Translations under genes and position numbers: made by a program
DNA from: Clostridiaceae bacterium AF10-41
GTDB lineage: Bacteria; Bacillota; Clostridia; Clostridiales; Clostridiaceae
Length of the DNA stretch: 23,362 nucleotides
Direction: 5' to 3'
NCBI GenBank assembly: GCA_027686065.1
Contig: JAQCTH010000057.1
Location: 1 to 23,362, forward strand
The notes under the pieces: model-generated
Seen by the model: the letters and a program-made list of their open reading frames with translations, nothing else
The model's database searches: none
What the model was told of the DNA's origin: nothing
Part shown: in pieces, positions 7,190 through 15,855 of the stretch
Numbering within the stretch: the first letter of the stretch is position 1
Layout of the letters: each line of letters begins with the position of its first letter

Positions 7190-8056
7190 ATGTTTATACT
7201 TACTTATAATATTAACTTTAAAGAATTAGATGAAAAAATAGAAAAACTACAAATCAATGATATTTTTAATGTTTTTTATGAAAGTCCTTTAGAAATAACA
7301 ACTGAGGAATATGGTTATGGTTATTTAGAAAAAATGGTTGATAAAATTGATGTTAAAATTGCTTATGAAGATTCTGAAGAATATTTAGAGTTATTTAAAG
7401 AAAAAGTTGCAGCTATTTTAGAAACTAATTGTCTAAGCATAGAACAATGTAACTATGATAATTATAATTATAATTTTCCTGCTGTTTATATAAATGATAA
7501 CTGGGTATTATCTTCTCCTGATGAAGTTATAAATGATAAAAATATTCATAAAATATCTTTTATTTCTCAAGGAGCTTTTGGTACTGGATTACATGAAACA
7601 ACAAAAGATTTATTAAATATAATTTTAACTAAAATTGATTTAGCTAATAAATCAGTTCTTGATATTGGAACTGGTTCCGGCATTTTATCTGTAGCCTCTG
7701 CTATTATTGGTGCTTCTAAAGTTACTGCTCTTGATATAAGAGATGTAAAAGACGAGGTTTCACTAAATGCTTCACTAAATGGTTTATATAATGTTGAGGT
7801 CTTAGTTGGAAATGCATTAAATAATGAAATTAAAATCAATGATAAATATGACTGGATTTACATAAATATAGGCGGAGAAGAAACCGAATTATTTATGAAT
7901 TTTATAAGAGAACATCTAAAACATAATGGTAATATTCTTGTATCTGGACTTGTTGAATGGAGCTTTGATAAAATCAGATCCATCGTAGAAAGTTACGGAT
8001 TTGAACTAGAAACAAAATACCAAAGTAATGAATGGATAACAGCTATATTTAATTAA
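7190..8056 (+). CDS. PrmA-like (ribosomal protein L11 methyltransferase family) SAM-dependent methyltransferase
   Basis: A 288-residue class I methyltransferase resembling PrmA, which trimethylates ribosomal protein L11. The C-terminal half has the PrmA signature GAFGTGLHETT (residues 128-138), the SAM-binding motif I VLDIGTGSGILS (156-167), an acidic post-I strand ALDIRD, and a motif IV region YINIGGEE where canonical PrmA has ANI followed by aliphatic residues. The N-terminal 120 residues are acidic and Tyr/Asn-rich, and match the PrmA substrate-recognition domain poorly. Clostridia normally keep prmA beside dnaJ in the heat-shock region. That neighbourhood is absent here, so this may be a paralogue with another protein substrate. 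It has its own consensus promoter and a GGGGG SD before ATG 7190. Confidence 0.75.
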   Translation: MFILTYNINFKELDEKIEKLQINDIFNVFYESPLEITTEEYGYGYLEKMVDKIDVKIAYEDSEEYLELFKEKVAAILETNCLSIEQCNYDNYNYNFPAVYINDNWVLSSPDEVINDKNIHKISFISQGAFGTGLHETTKDLLNIILTKIDLANKSVLDIGTGSGILSVASAIIGASKVTALDIRDVKDEVSLNASLNGLYNVEVLVGNALNNEIKINDKYDWIYINIGGEETELFMNFIREHLKHNGNILVSGLVEWSFDKIRSIVESYGFELETKYQSNEWITAIFN

Positions 8057-8086
8057 CAATTGACAGTGGATGCTTTGCTACGCAAA

Positions 8087-8122
8087 ACTTAAAATCTATT
8101 TAGTTCAAAGAACTTTTTAAGT
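8087..8122 (+). terminator. Hairpin after the PrmA-like gene, possible terminator
   Basis: Outer arms 8087-8094 and 8115-8122 (8 bp) enclose an inner 5-bp hairpin (8102-8106 with 8110-8114), which is followed by TTTT. A smaller hairpin lies at 8074-8078 with 8082-8086. It could terminate the methyltransferase transcript and overlaps the left edge of the structured repeat. Confidence 0.4.
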
Positions 8123-8284
8123 GCACAGTGCACAATTTACAGTTCACAGTTTAGGATGAAACTACTGAGTAGTTTCTGAAATTTATATTATATCAACTCT
8201 TTCAGAGTTGATATAATAATTTCTTAATTCAGCAAATCTGAATTATTTCCATAACTGTTCACTGTGCCTTGTGAACTGTGCACT
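8120..8284. repeat. MITE-like intergenic element with terminal inverted repeats and nested hairpins
   Basis: A 165-bp non-coding element. Its ends are 32-bp imperfect inverted repeats (8120-8151 and 8253-8284) with 26 of 32 positions matching, built from GTGCAC and CAGTTCACAG units. Inside are three hairpins: 8158-8165 with 8169-8176 (8 bp, 3-nt loop); 8186-8200 with 8204-8218 (15 bp, 3-nt loop), extended by 8178-8182 with 8219-8223; and 8226-8232 with 8238-8244 (7 bp). No ORF is present. It fills the gap between two convergent genes and could end transcription from both. A non-autonomous mobile element or an intergenic palindromic repeat are the likeliest identities. No flanking target duplication is obvious to me. 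Confidence 0.65.
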
Positions 8285-8292
8285 ATTTTTAG

Positions 8293-8841
8293 TTATTTAT
8301 TATAAAGATATTTATATATGTTGTAATTTGCTTTAACTTTATCTACATATTTTTTAGTTTCTGGGAATGGTATATAATCCAAACTTTCTCCATCATTTGA
8401 ATAGTCTTCATCACTTAACCACTTATTAACATTTCCACTTCCACCATTATAAGCCGCTAATATCAAATCTAAATTATTATCAAATTCATTTTCTAAAGTT
8501 TTTAAGTACCAGCATCCCATCCTTATATTTAACTCTGAGTCAAAAAGCATGGATGGCATAAAGTAGTTAATTCCTATTTCTTTAGCTGCCCACTCTCCAG
8601 TTGTATCCATTATTTGCATTAACCCTTTTGCATCCCTTTTCGAAACAGCTTCTTTGTTAAAATCACTCTCAGTTTTTATAACTGCTAACACAAGATATGG
8701 GTCTATTTCATATTCCTCACTATACTTATTTATATATTCAGCATATGGGTAAGGATACACATAGTTCTTCATTACTAATACTACTCCAAAATAAGCAATA
8801 ATTATTACGATTAAAATAGCTAATATACGCTTAAATTTCAT
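8293..8841 (-). CDS. Membrane-anchored lytic transglycosylase (SLT domain)
   Basis: A 182-residue peptidoglycan lytic transglycosylase of the Slt70/MltE-like GH23 type, cutting the MurNAc-GlcNAc bond with formation of 1,6-anhydroMurNAc. An N-terminal hydrophobic segment (residues 6-24) anchors or exports it. The catalytic Glu58 lies in VIKTESDFN, followed by the typical GLMQIM (about 74-79), AYNGGSGNV and IPFPETKKYV motifs. The length is minimal: anchor plus catalytic domain, with no LysM or other wall-binding module. An AAGGAG SD precedes ATG 8841. It is the last gene of the polA-coaE-slt operon, 10 nt after coaE. The linkage to coaE and polA appears organisational and not functional. Confidence 0.9.
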   Translation of the reverse strand: MKFKRILAILIVIIIAYFGVVLVMKNYVYPYPYAEYINKYSEEYEIDPYLVLAVIKTESDFNKEAVSKRDAKGLMQIMDTTGEWAAKEIGINYFMPSMLFDSELNIRMGCWYLKTLENEFDNNLDLILAAYNGGSGNVNKWLSDEDYSNDGESLDYIPFPETKKYVDKVKANYNIYKYLYNK

Positions 8842-8851
8842 TATTTTCTCC

Positions 8852-9454
8852 TTATTTATTAATTACCTTTAAAAAATCTATTACTTTATCTACTTGCTTC
8901 TTAGTTTTTAATAAATCATTATTATTATCAATAATAATATGTGCATATTCTTTTTTTCTATCTAATGATATTTGGGCATTTAATCTATTTATAGCCTCAT
9001 CTCTTGATAATCTATCTCTGTTTTTTATTCTCATTATTTGTGTATTATTATCAACCCATACTACAATTATATAATCCATATATGTATGAAGATCATTTTC
9101 TATTAAAGTAGGTGCATCTAATATTACCATGGATTCACCATTTTTTTCACATTTATCCAGTTCAAGAAATATTTCCTTTTTTATATATGGTATTATTATA
9201 TCTTCATATTTCTTTCTTTGTTTTGGGAATCGGAAAATATGATTTCCAAATTCTCTTCTTCTAAATTCCCCTCTCCAATCAAAAAAACCTGATCCAAATT
9301 CTATTTTTATTTTTTCTAGAATTTCAGGGTACTTAATAAGAACATCTCTTGATATATCATCTGAATCTATTACTTTAAATCCTTTTTCAGTAAGCATTTT
9401 TGATACTGTACTTTTACCTGAACCAATTCCCCCTGTTAATCCTATTTTAATCAT
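8852..9454 (-). CDS. coaE: Dephospho-CoA kinase
   Basis: A 200-residue P-loop kinase catalysing the last step of coenzyme A synthesis, the ATP-dependent phosphorylation of the 3'-hydroxyl of dephospho-CoA. Motifs: Walker A GGIGSGKST (residues 8-16), DSDDISRD (Asp pair of the CoA domain), DAPTLIE in place of the common VPLLFE, and the lid region RDRLSRDEAINRLNAQ, followed by HIIIDNN. The usual Asp before the VIDN-like motif is His, a minor variation. The length is normal for the family. A GGGGG-containing SD stands before ATG 9454, only 16 nt after the polA stop. The polA-coaE pairing is common in Firmicutes and supports both calls. Confidence 0.95.
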   Translation of the reverse strand: MIKIGLTGGIGSGKSTVSKMLTEKGFKVIDSDDISRDVLIKYPEILEKIKIEFGSGFFDWRGEFRRREFGNHIFRFPKQRKKYEDIIIPYIKKEIFLELDKCEKNGESMVILDAPTLIENDLHTYMDYIIVVWVDNNTQIMRIKNRDRLSRDEAINRLNAQISLDRKKEYAHIIIDNNNDLLKTKKQVDKVIDFLKVINK

Positions 9455-9470
9455 TTTTAATTAAGCCCCC

Positions 9471-12083
9471 TTACTTAGCATCATACCATGTTTCCCCTAA
9501 ATTAATATCTACTTCAAGAGGTACTTCTATGTCTAAGACATTTTCCATTTCTTCTTTTACTATTTTCTTTACCTCTTCAAGCTCTTTTGCTTTAACATTC
9601 AATATAAGTTCATCATGAACTTGTAATATTATATTACTTTCTAATTTGCTTTCTTTCAATTTTTTATAAACATTAACCATTGCTAGTTTTATTATATCAG
9701 CTGCACTTCCTTGAATAGGCGCATTCATTGCTAATCTTTCTCCTAAAGCCTTTACTATTCTATTTGAAGATTTAATTTCTGGTATAGCTCTTCTTCTATT
9801 TAAAATAGTTAGTACATATCCTTTTTCCTTTGCCTCTTCTATAACACTATCTAAATATCCTTTTATTTTAGGATATCTATCAAAATATATTTCCATATAT
9901 TCTGAAGCTTCTTTTTTAGCTATGTGTAAATCTTGTGAAAGGCTAAAGTCACTTATTCCATACACTATTCCAAAATTAACAGCCTTAGCTCTACTTCTCA
10001 TTAAAGATGTAACTTCCTCTACTGGAACCTTAAACACCTCAGATGCTGTTTTTGTATGTATATCACTATGATGTTTAAATGCATCTATCATATTTTCATC
10101 CTGTGACATATGTGCCAAAACTCTTAGCTCTATTTGTGAATAGTCACATGATAATAATATATCTCCTTGTTCATTAGGTATAAATACTTTTCTTATTTCT
10201 CTTCCCATTTCATATTTTATAGGAATATTTTGAAGATTAGGCTCTGTACTTGATAACCTTCCAGTTGTTGTTACAGTTTGATTAAAATTAGAATGTATGT
10301 GACCATCAATATCTATAACATTTTTCAATCCTTCCACATAAGTAGAGTTAAGTTTTGTTATTTGTCTATAATAAGTTATTTTAGGTATTATCTCATGTTT
10401 ATCCTTTAACTTTTCTAAAACTTCTGCATTGGTTGAATATCCTGTTTTGGTTTTTTTAACCACAGGTAAATCTAATTTTTCAAACAAAATTTTTCCTAAT
10501 TGCTTTGGAGAATTTATATTAAATTCTTCTTCTGCCAATTTAAAGATTTCTTTTTCTGTTGTAACAATTTCTTCTTTAAATTTAACAGCTAAATCTTCTA
10601 ACATATTTTTGTTTATATTGAATCCTAAAGATTCCATTGATGAAAGAATAAATATTAATGGATGTTCAACTTCATAATAAAGTTCCTCCATTTTTTCTTC
10701 CTCTATTTTATTTTTTAGCAATTCATATATTTCCTTTAATTTCAAATTCGCCTTTGCTTCTATTGTTTTCTCATCACCTGTTACATCTTCGCTTAAATAT
10801 TCATTTATTAATGTTACCATATCATAAGATGATCTTGCTGAATCAATAAGATAAGAAGCTATTGCTGTATCAAATTCAAAGTTTTCTATGGAAACACCTA
10901 ATTTATTTAAAACTGTAACAAGAGATTTCCCATCATGGATTACCTTTTTTAAACCTTTGTTTTCCATTATTACTTTTAGTCCTAGATATCCATCATTTGA
11001 ATCAGAATTGTAAATGTTTTTAAAGTTAATTAAATAAACTTTATCTTGACAAGATAAATACATCTTATTTAATTCTATTTCTGAATATCTTCCATTATTC
11101 AAAACATCATACGTTATATAACATATTTCATTTAAGGATTTAGATAAATTAAGTAAATCATCTGAACTATCTATATCAATAATATCTAAAAGTATTTCAT
11201 CCTCTTTTATATCTTCTTTATTTTCTGGAAGCTTATCTACAAGTGATTTCATTTGTAGCTTAAAAAACAGCTTTCTTAATCCTTCTCTATTATATGACTC
11301 TTGACTTTTTATTTCGTCTAAATCAAATTCTAAAGGTACTTCCGTAATTATAGTAGCTAATTTTTTGCTAAATATAGCTTGCTCTCTAAAATTCTCTAGA
11401 TTTTCTTTTATTTTTTTCCCACTAATATTATCTATATTATTTAACACTTCTTCCACAGAACCATAAGTCTGAATTAATTTATAGGCTGTTTTTTCTCCTA
11501 CCCCTGGAACTCCTGGTATATTATCTGATTTATCTCCCATAAGACCCTTTACATCTATAAATTGAGTTGGAGTAACTCCAAATTCTTGAACAAAGGTCTC
11601 ATAGTTATATTTTGCTGTTTCTGAAACTCCTTTTTTAGTTATAACTACATTTATATTATTAGATGCTAACTGAAGGGCATCTTTATCTCCTGTGACTATA
11701 TAGACTTCAATATCATTTTTCTCTGCATACTTAGCAAGAGAACCTATTATATCATCTGCTTCAAATCCATCAATTTCATATTTACTTATAGATAATAAAT
11801 CTAGCATATCTTTCACTATAGGAAATTGTTCTGCAAGCTCTGGTGGCATTTTTTTTCTGCCTGCTTTGTATTCTTCATATTCTTTATGTCTGAATGTTGG
11901 TCCTTTCTTATCAAAAGCTGCAACTATATAGTCTGGTTTTAATTCTTCTTTCATTTTAAATAACATATTTGCAAATCCATAAACAGCATTTGTATGAGTG
12001 CCATCTGTAGTTGTTAATTCAGGAATTGCATAAAAAGCTCTATTTAAAAGTGAATTAGAATCTAAAATCAATAATCTCTCCAT
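9471..12083 (-). CDS. polA: DNA polymerase I
   Basis: An 870-residue family A polymerase for Okazaki-fragment processing and repair. The N-terminal 5'-nuclease domain (about 1-290) keeps its acidic residues in AAFDKKGP, GFEADDIIG, VTGDKDALQL and GDKSDNIPGVPGVGEKTA (helix-hairpin-helix). The middle region (about 300-460) has the 3'-5' exonuclease fold, but the DxE motif of Exo I is not recognisable, so proofreading is probably absent, as in Bst Pol I. The polymerase domain has motif A DYSQIELRV, motif B RSRAKAVNFGIVYG (O-helix) and motif C QVHDEL near the C-terminus. ATG 12083 is chosen, with a GGAGG SD 7 nt upstream; an in-frame TTG at 12095 would include the SD. It heads the operon with coaE and slt. 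Confidence 0.97.
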   Translation of the reverse strand: MERLLILDSNSLLNRAFYAIPELTTTDGTHTNAVYGFANMLFKMKEELKPDYIVAAFDKKGPTFRHKEYEEYKAGRKKMPPELAEQFPIVKDMLDLLSISKYEIDGFEADDIIGSLAKYAEKNDIEVYIVTGDKDALQLASNNINVVITKKGVSETAKYNYETFVQEFGVTPTQFIDVKGLMGDKSDNIPGVPGVGEKTAYKLIQTYGSVEEVLNNIDNISGKKIKENLENFREQAIFSKKLATIITEVPLEFDLDEIKSQESYNREGLRKLFFKLQMKSLVDKLPENKEDIKEDEILLDIIDIDSSDDLLNLSKSLNEICYITYDVLNNGRYSEIELNKMYLSCQDKVYLINFKNIYNSDSNDGYLGLKVIMENKGLKKVIHDGKSLVTVLNKLGVSIENFEFDTAIASYLIDSARSSYDMVTLINEYLSEDVTGDEKTIEAKANLKLKEIYELLKNKIEEEKMEELYYEVEHPLIFILSSMESLGFNINKNMLEDLAVKFKEEIVTTEKEIFKLAEEEFNINSPKQLGKILFEKLDLPVVKKTKTGYSTNAEVLEKLKDKHEIIPKITYYRQITKLNSTYVEGLKNVIDIDGHIHSNFNQTVTTTGRLSSTEPNLQNIPIKYEMGREIRKVFIPNEQGDILLSCDYSQIELRVLAHMSQDENMIDAFKHHSDIHTKTASEVFKVPVEEVTSLMRSRAKAVNFGIVYGISDFSLSQDLHIAKKEASEYMEIYFDRYPKIKGYLDSVIEEAKEKGYVLTILNRRRAIPEIKSSNRIVKALGERLAMNAPIQGSAADIIKLAMVNVYKKLKESKLESNIILQVHDELILNVKAKELEEVKKIVKEEMENVLDIEVPLEVDINLGETWYDAK

Positions 12084-12385
12084 ATTTTCCTCCAAATTAA
12101 GGAATTAACTCCTTAAAGTTATTTTTATTATAAATTATACTATTTTTATAGCTATAAATCATTACATTTTAATTAATATAAATAGTTTTAACTTATAATT
12201 ATAGAATATTGACACCCTATAATTATATTCCTTATTTAACTCTTCTCTTATAAAATTTCCCAATTTTCTATTTATTAATTCATAAATATCTATTAAATTT
12301 ATTATATAAATTACTATATAGATGCTTTACTTATCTACCTTAATTTTTAAATTTTTAATTTCTCTTATAGCTTAAGATTTATATA
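12084..12385 (-). promoter_or_regulatory. Intergenic region upstream of polA with leader hairpin and weak promoter candidate
   Basis: About 300 nt of very AT-rich sequence without a convincing gene. Just upstream of the polA SD is a perfect 7-bp hairpin (12097-12103 with 12110-12116, 6-nt loop). A TATAAT at 12139-12134 (minus strand) would give a leader of about 45 nt containing that hairpin, but its -35 box is poor. No clear terminator for glsA is visible, so readthrough into polA is possible. Confidence 0.35.
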
Positions 12386-13303
12386 TTAAAAAATACTTAA
12401 ATCTAATTCTTCTGATAAATCTTTAATTGTATGTAATCCTGATAAACTATTTCCTTTTTCGTCTAATGATGGTCCATATATTCCTATTCCATATCTCCTA
12501 GGAACAGTGGCTAAAATTCCTCCACCTACTCCTGATTTTGCTGGTACCCCAACATGAACTGCAAATTCTCCTGATGCATCATACATTCCACAGGTAACCA
12601 TAATAGTTTTAACTATTCTACATATTTCTCTAGACATTATTCTTTCATTGCTCCAAGGAATAACACCATCATTTGCAAGTACAGCTCCGAATCTAGCCAA
12701 ATCTCTTGCACTTACTTCTATAGAACATTGCTTAAAATATAAATCTAATATTTCATCTACATCTCCATCTAATACCTTGGTACTTTTCATAAAATATGCT
12801 AAAGCCCTATTTCTATCGCCTGTTTCCTTTTCAGATAGATATACTCTTTCATTTATTGATATACTATTATTTTTAGTAACTATTTTTATAAAATCCAATA
12901 TTTTGTTAAGTTTTTCATTTATATCTTTTCCATTTATTAAAGATGTTGTTACTATTGCCCCTGCATTTATCATAGGGTTATAAGGTCTGCCTGAATCCCT
13001 TACCTCTAAGTTTACTATAGAATTAAATCCCATTCCTGTAGGCTCAACATTAACTTTTTTAAATACATTACATCTCCCATTATCTTTAAGTGCTAAAATT
13101 AATGTTACTACCTTTGATATACTTTGAATGGTAAATCTTTTATCGCACTCTCCTGCATAAAACTCTTTTCCATTTAAATCCACTAGGCATATTCCTAAGT
13201 CATTTGGGTTAGCCTCTAATAAAGCTGGTATATATGATGCAAGTTTTCCATTGCTTCCATACTCCCTATTTTTATCAACCAATGTATTTAACAAATTAAA
13301 CAT
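12386..13303 (-). CDS. glsA: Glutaminase A
   Basis: A 305-residue serine-dependent glutaminase with a beta-lactamase-like fold, hydrolysing L-glutamine to glutamate and ammonia in the cytoplasm. The catalytic pair is Ser61 and Lys64 in QSISKV. Other family motifs are EPTGMGFNS, the NAGAI segment that binds substrate, SARDLARFGAVLANDG, MVTCGMYDASGEFA, and the KSG-like PAKSGVGGGI. The length is typical. ATG 13303 is chosen because the SD (AGAGGTGAT) lies directly upstream; a GTG at 13312 is part of that SD. It lies 302 nt upstream of polA on the same strand. Such enzymes supply glutamate and ammonia and can support acid resistance in other bacteria. No local evidence ties this one to that role. 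Confidence 0.95.
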   Translation of the reverse strand: MFNLLNTLVDKNREYGSNGKLASYIPALLEANPNDLGICLVDLNGKEFYAGECDKRFTIQSISKVVTLILALKDNGRCNVFKKVNVEPTGMGFNSIVNLEVRDSGRPYNPMINAGAIVTTSLINGKDINEKLNKILDFIKIVTKNNSISINERVYLSEKETGDRNRALAYFMKSTKVLDGDVDEILDLYFKQCSIEVSARDLARFGAVLANDGVIPWSNERIMSREICRIVKTIMVTCGMYDASGEFAVHVGVPAKSGVGGGILATVPRRYGIGIYGPSLDEKGNSLSGLHTIKDLSEELDLSIF

Positions 13304-13396
13304 AGATATCACCTCTTTGCATCCTTCCTAGGTATTTCTATTATATATATGTTTTAATTAATAATCTACATAATTAACATAATACCTTTTAAATTA

Positions 13397-13411
13397 TGAA
13401 TTGTGCACTAT
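13397..13411. repeat. Fragment related to the end of the 8120-8284 element
   Basis: The 15-mer here matches 14 of 15 bases of 8272-8286, the right end of the structured element, including TGTGCACTAT. The rest of the element is missing. It may be a remnant or a solo terminal repeat between the divergent glsA and aminopeptidase genes. Confidence 0.35.
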
Positions 13412-13491
13412 GCCTAAAAAATTTTTAACTAGACTATCTTAGTATATTATGGCAAAATAAGTGATATAACTTAGAAAATAGAGGTGATTTC

Positions 13492-14724
13492 ATGGATATG
13501 AAGAATATGTTAAAGAAATATGCTACCCTTGCTGTAAAAAAAGGAGTTAATTTACAGAAGGATCAAGTTTTACTTGTTAATTGTCCAATAGAATGTATAG
13601 ATTTCGCAAGAGCTATAGCTGAAGTTGCTTACAATGAAGGAGCAAAAGAAGTTGTAGTTCACTATAGTGATCAAAGTTTGCAAAGACTTAAACTTGAATA
13701 TGCATCTATGGATACATTAAAAGAAACACCAAATTGGGTGGCTGAATCATATAATTCTTATGCTAAACAAGGTTGTGCAGTTATTTCAGTCTCTGCTTCA
13801 GACCCAGATGCATACAAGAATATTCCAATGGACAAAATAGCTACTTTTCAAAAAAGTCGTCAGTTAGCTCTAAAAGAATACTACGACTACTCAATGTCAA
13901 ATAAAATTCGTTGGACTGTAGTTTCGGTTCCTACTGAGGCTTGGGCATTAAAAGTATTTAAAAATTCTAATTCAGAAGAAGCTGTATCTAAACTTTGGGA
14001 TGTTATATTTAATGTAGTTAGATTAAACAACGATGATCCTATTAAGGCTTGGAATGAACATAATAATAATATTAGTAAGAATTTAAACTTTTTAAATTCT
14101 AATAAATTAAAAAAGCTTCATTATAAAAACTCTATAGGTACTGATTTAACTATAGAATTACCTGAAGATCATATTTGGCTTGGTGGTTCAGAAAAATGTA
14201 CTACTGGAATAGAATTTAACGCTAACATGCCAACGGAAGAAGTTTATACATTACCTAAAAAAACTGGTATTAACGGAACTGTAGTATCATCAAAACCTTT
14301 AAGTTATGGTGGAAATTTAATAGATGATTTTTCTTTAACTTTTAAAGAAGGAAAAGTGGTGGATTTTACTGCAAAAGAAGGTTTTGATACATTAAAGAAA
14401 TTATTAGATAGTGATGCTGGATCTAAATACTTAGGCGAGGTTGCATTAGTTCCTTATGATTCACCTATTTCAAATTCTAATTTAATTTTTTATAATACTT
14501 TATTTGATGAAAATGCTGCTTGTCACTTAGCTTTCGGGAAAGCTTATCCAACTTGTATAATTAATGGAGAAAATTTAAGTAATGAAGAGCTATCACAAAA
14601 AGGTGCTAATGATTCTATAATTCATGTTGATTTTATGATAGGCACTAAAGATTTAGATATTATTGGATATACTGAAGATAATAGAGAAATCAAAATATTT
14701 ACTTCTGGAAATTGGGCTTTTTAA
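13492..14724 (+). CDS. Aminopeptidase, M29 (AmpS/PepS) family
   Basis: A 410-residue metallo-aminopeptidase of family M29, releasing N-terminal amino acids from peptides in the cytoplasm, usually as a dimer with two metal ions. Candidate metal or catalytic residues fit the family pattern: Glu249/Glu250 in MPTEEVYT, Glu316 in YLGEVALVPYDSP, His345 in FDENAACHLAFG, Tyr352, and His378 with Asp380 in IHVDFMIGT. The C-terminal GNWAF-type ending is also common. The length is typical. The SD GAGGTGAT lies 5 nt before ATG 13492; ATG 13498 is an alternative two codons in. It is divergent from glsA. No clear terminator follows within the next 140 nt. Confidence 0.92.
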   Translation: MDMKNMLKKYATLAVKKGVNLQKDQVLLVNCPIECIDFARAIAEVAYNEGAKEVVVHYSDQSLQRLKLEYASMDTLKETPNWVAESYNSYAKQGCAVISVSASDPDAYKNIPMDKIATFQKSRQLALKEYYDYSMSNKIRWTVVSVPTEAWALKVFKNSNSEEAVSKLWDVIFNVVRLNNDDPIKAWNEHNNNISKNLNFLNSNKLKKLHYKNSIGTDLTIELPEDHIWLGGSEKCTTGIEFNANMPTEEVYTLPKKTGINGTVVSSKPLSYGGNLIDDFSLTFKEGKVVDFTAKEGFDTLKKLLDSDAGSKYLGEVALVPYDSPISNSNLIFYNTLFDENAACHLAFGKAYPTCIINGENLSNEELSQKGANDSIIHVDFMIGTKDLDIIGYTEDNREIKIFTSGNWAF

Positions 14725-14886
14725 TTTCTTTAATATATAAAAGTCTTCAATCATATATTTATATAGTTAATATGAATTTACATATTTAATTCAAAGTGAT
14801 TAATATTTATTTTATATGTAAATAATGTAGATAATTTATATATTATATATGAAAGGGGTTTTTTTATGAGATTAAAGGAGGATAAA

Positions 14887-15810
14887 ATGGTTAAGGTTTT
14901 AATATTAGGTGGAAGTGGGTTTGTTTCTCAATCCCTTGCTAAATACCTAATTAAACGTGGCTATGAAACTGATATTCTAACTAGGGGAATAAAAGAAATT
15001 AATTATTCAGGATTTAGAAATCATATAATTTGCGATAGAAAAGATAAGCAATCTTTAAAATCTTCTCTAAAGAATAAAAATTATGATGTAGTTTTTGATA
15101 TATCTGCTTATTCTAAGGATGATGTAGAAATATTATTTTCATGTATAAATATATCTTCTTTGAAACGATATATATTTTGTTCCTCTGCTGCAGTATATGT
15201 TCCAACTAATAGAAATATTAAAGAAGGTGCTGATAAAGGTGAGAATTCTACTTGGGGTATGTATGGATATAATAAACTCCAAGCTGAATCTTATATAAAC
15301 GAATTAATATTAAATGAAGATTTACATGCAACAATTTTCAGGCCTACCTATATTTATGGTGAGGGGAATGACTTATATAGGGAATGTTTCTTCTTTGATA
15401 AATTTGAAAATGAAGAGATTATATTAGTTCCTGATGATGATGTAAAAGTTCAATTTATTCATATACAGGATTTAGTTAAAGCTTTTGAATGTGCTATCTA
15501 TAATGATAATGATAGAAGAGCTTATAATTTAACTAGTCCAAATTTATACTCTTTTGAAGAAATTATAAATCTTTGTGCCTCTATCTTAAATAAGAAAGCT
15601 AAGGTTAAAAAAATTCCTATTTCTAATTTAGATGTTAGAAGCTATTTCCCTTTTAGAAACACCAATTTTAATCTAAATATAAAGGATTTAAGAGAAAATG
15701 GATTTCATTTACCTGTTATATATCTAAAAGAAGGATTGGAAATGTCCTATAAATGGTATAGTGATGAAAGACCAATTTATAGAGATTATAAACTTGTAAA
15801 AGCATTATAA
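14887..15810 (+). CDS. NAD-dependent epimerase/dehydratase (extended SDR)
   Basis: A 307-residue extended short-chain dehydrogenase of the nucleotide-sugar epimerase group. The N-terminal Rossmann motif GGSGFVS (residues 8-14) has Ser where most have Gly or Ala at the last position. Other landmarks are the acidic DISAYS strand end, SSAAVY (99-104), the catalytic Tyr126-x3-Lys130 in MYGYNKLQAE, RPTYIYGEGN, and the QFIHIQDLVKA substrate-domain motif. The substrate is unknown: no glycosyltransferase or sugar-nucleotide gene is adjacent. ATG 14887 has a perfect AAGGAGG SD. An in-frame ATG at 14866 also has its own SD (AAAGGGG), so a form seven residues longer may be made. It ends in a strong bidirectional terminator. 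Confidence 0.87.
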   Translation: MVKVLILGGSGFVSQSLAKYLIKRGYETDILTRGIKEINYSGFRNHIICDRKDKQSLKSSLKNKNYDVVFDISAYSKDDVEILFSCINISSLKRYIFCSSAAVYVPTNRNIKEGADKGENSTWGMYGYNKLQAESYINELILNEDLHATIFRPTYIYGEGNDLYRECFFFDKFENEEIILVPDDDVKVQFIHIQDLVKAFECAIYNDNDRRAYNLTSPNLYSFEEIINLCASILNKKAKVKKIPISNLDVRSYFPFRNTNFNLNIKDLRENGFHLPVIYLKEGLEMSYKWYSDERPIYRDYKLVKAL

Positions 15811-15855
15811 ATTATAAAAAGTTTCAGCCTATAATGACTGAAACTTTTTATAATT
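15810..15855. terminator. Bidirectional terminator between epimerase and SRPBCC genes
   Basis: A perfect 18-bp stem (15810-15827 with 15838-15855) with a 10-nt loop. An A5 tract in one arm and a T5 tract in the other serve both directions. It overlaps the last base of the epimerase stop codon and part of the stop codon of the minus-strand gene. Confidence 0.85.

Noticed and set aside
8057..8284. CRISPR-like repeats or riboswitch in the structured intergenic region
   Set aside because: There are no regularly spaced direct repeats, and no start codon lies downstream in either orientation: both flanking genes end here.
10429..10849. Plus-strand frames opposite polA
   Set aside because: Antisense shadows of a well-conserved polymerase gene with no SD or family resemblance. 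Similar shadows opposite icd, glsA, the kinase, dacF, the flavin reductase and the methyltransferase were dropped for the same reason.
9471..12083. Missing proofreading motif in polA as a novelty
   Set aside because: Loss of the 3'-5' exonuclease residues is well known in many Firmicute DNA polymerases I.
14725..14865. Promoter and terminator between the aminopeptidase and epimerase genes
   Set aside because: Only generic AT-rich matches are present. No -35/-10 pair or stem stands out.
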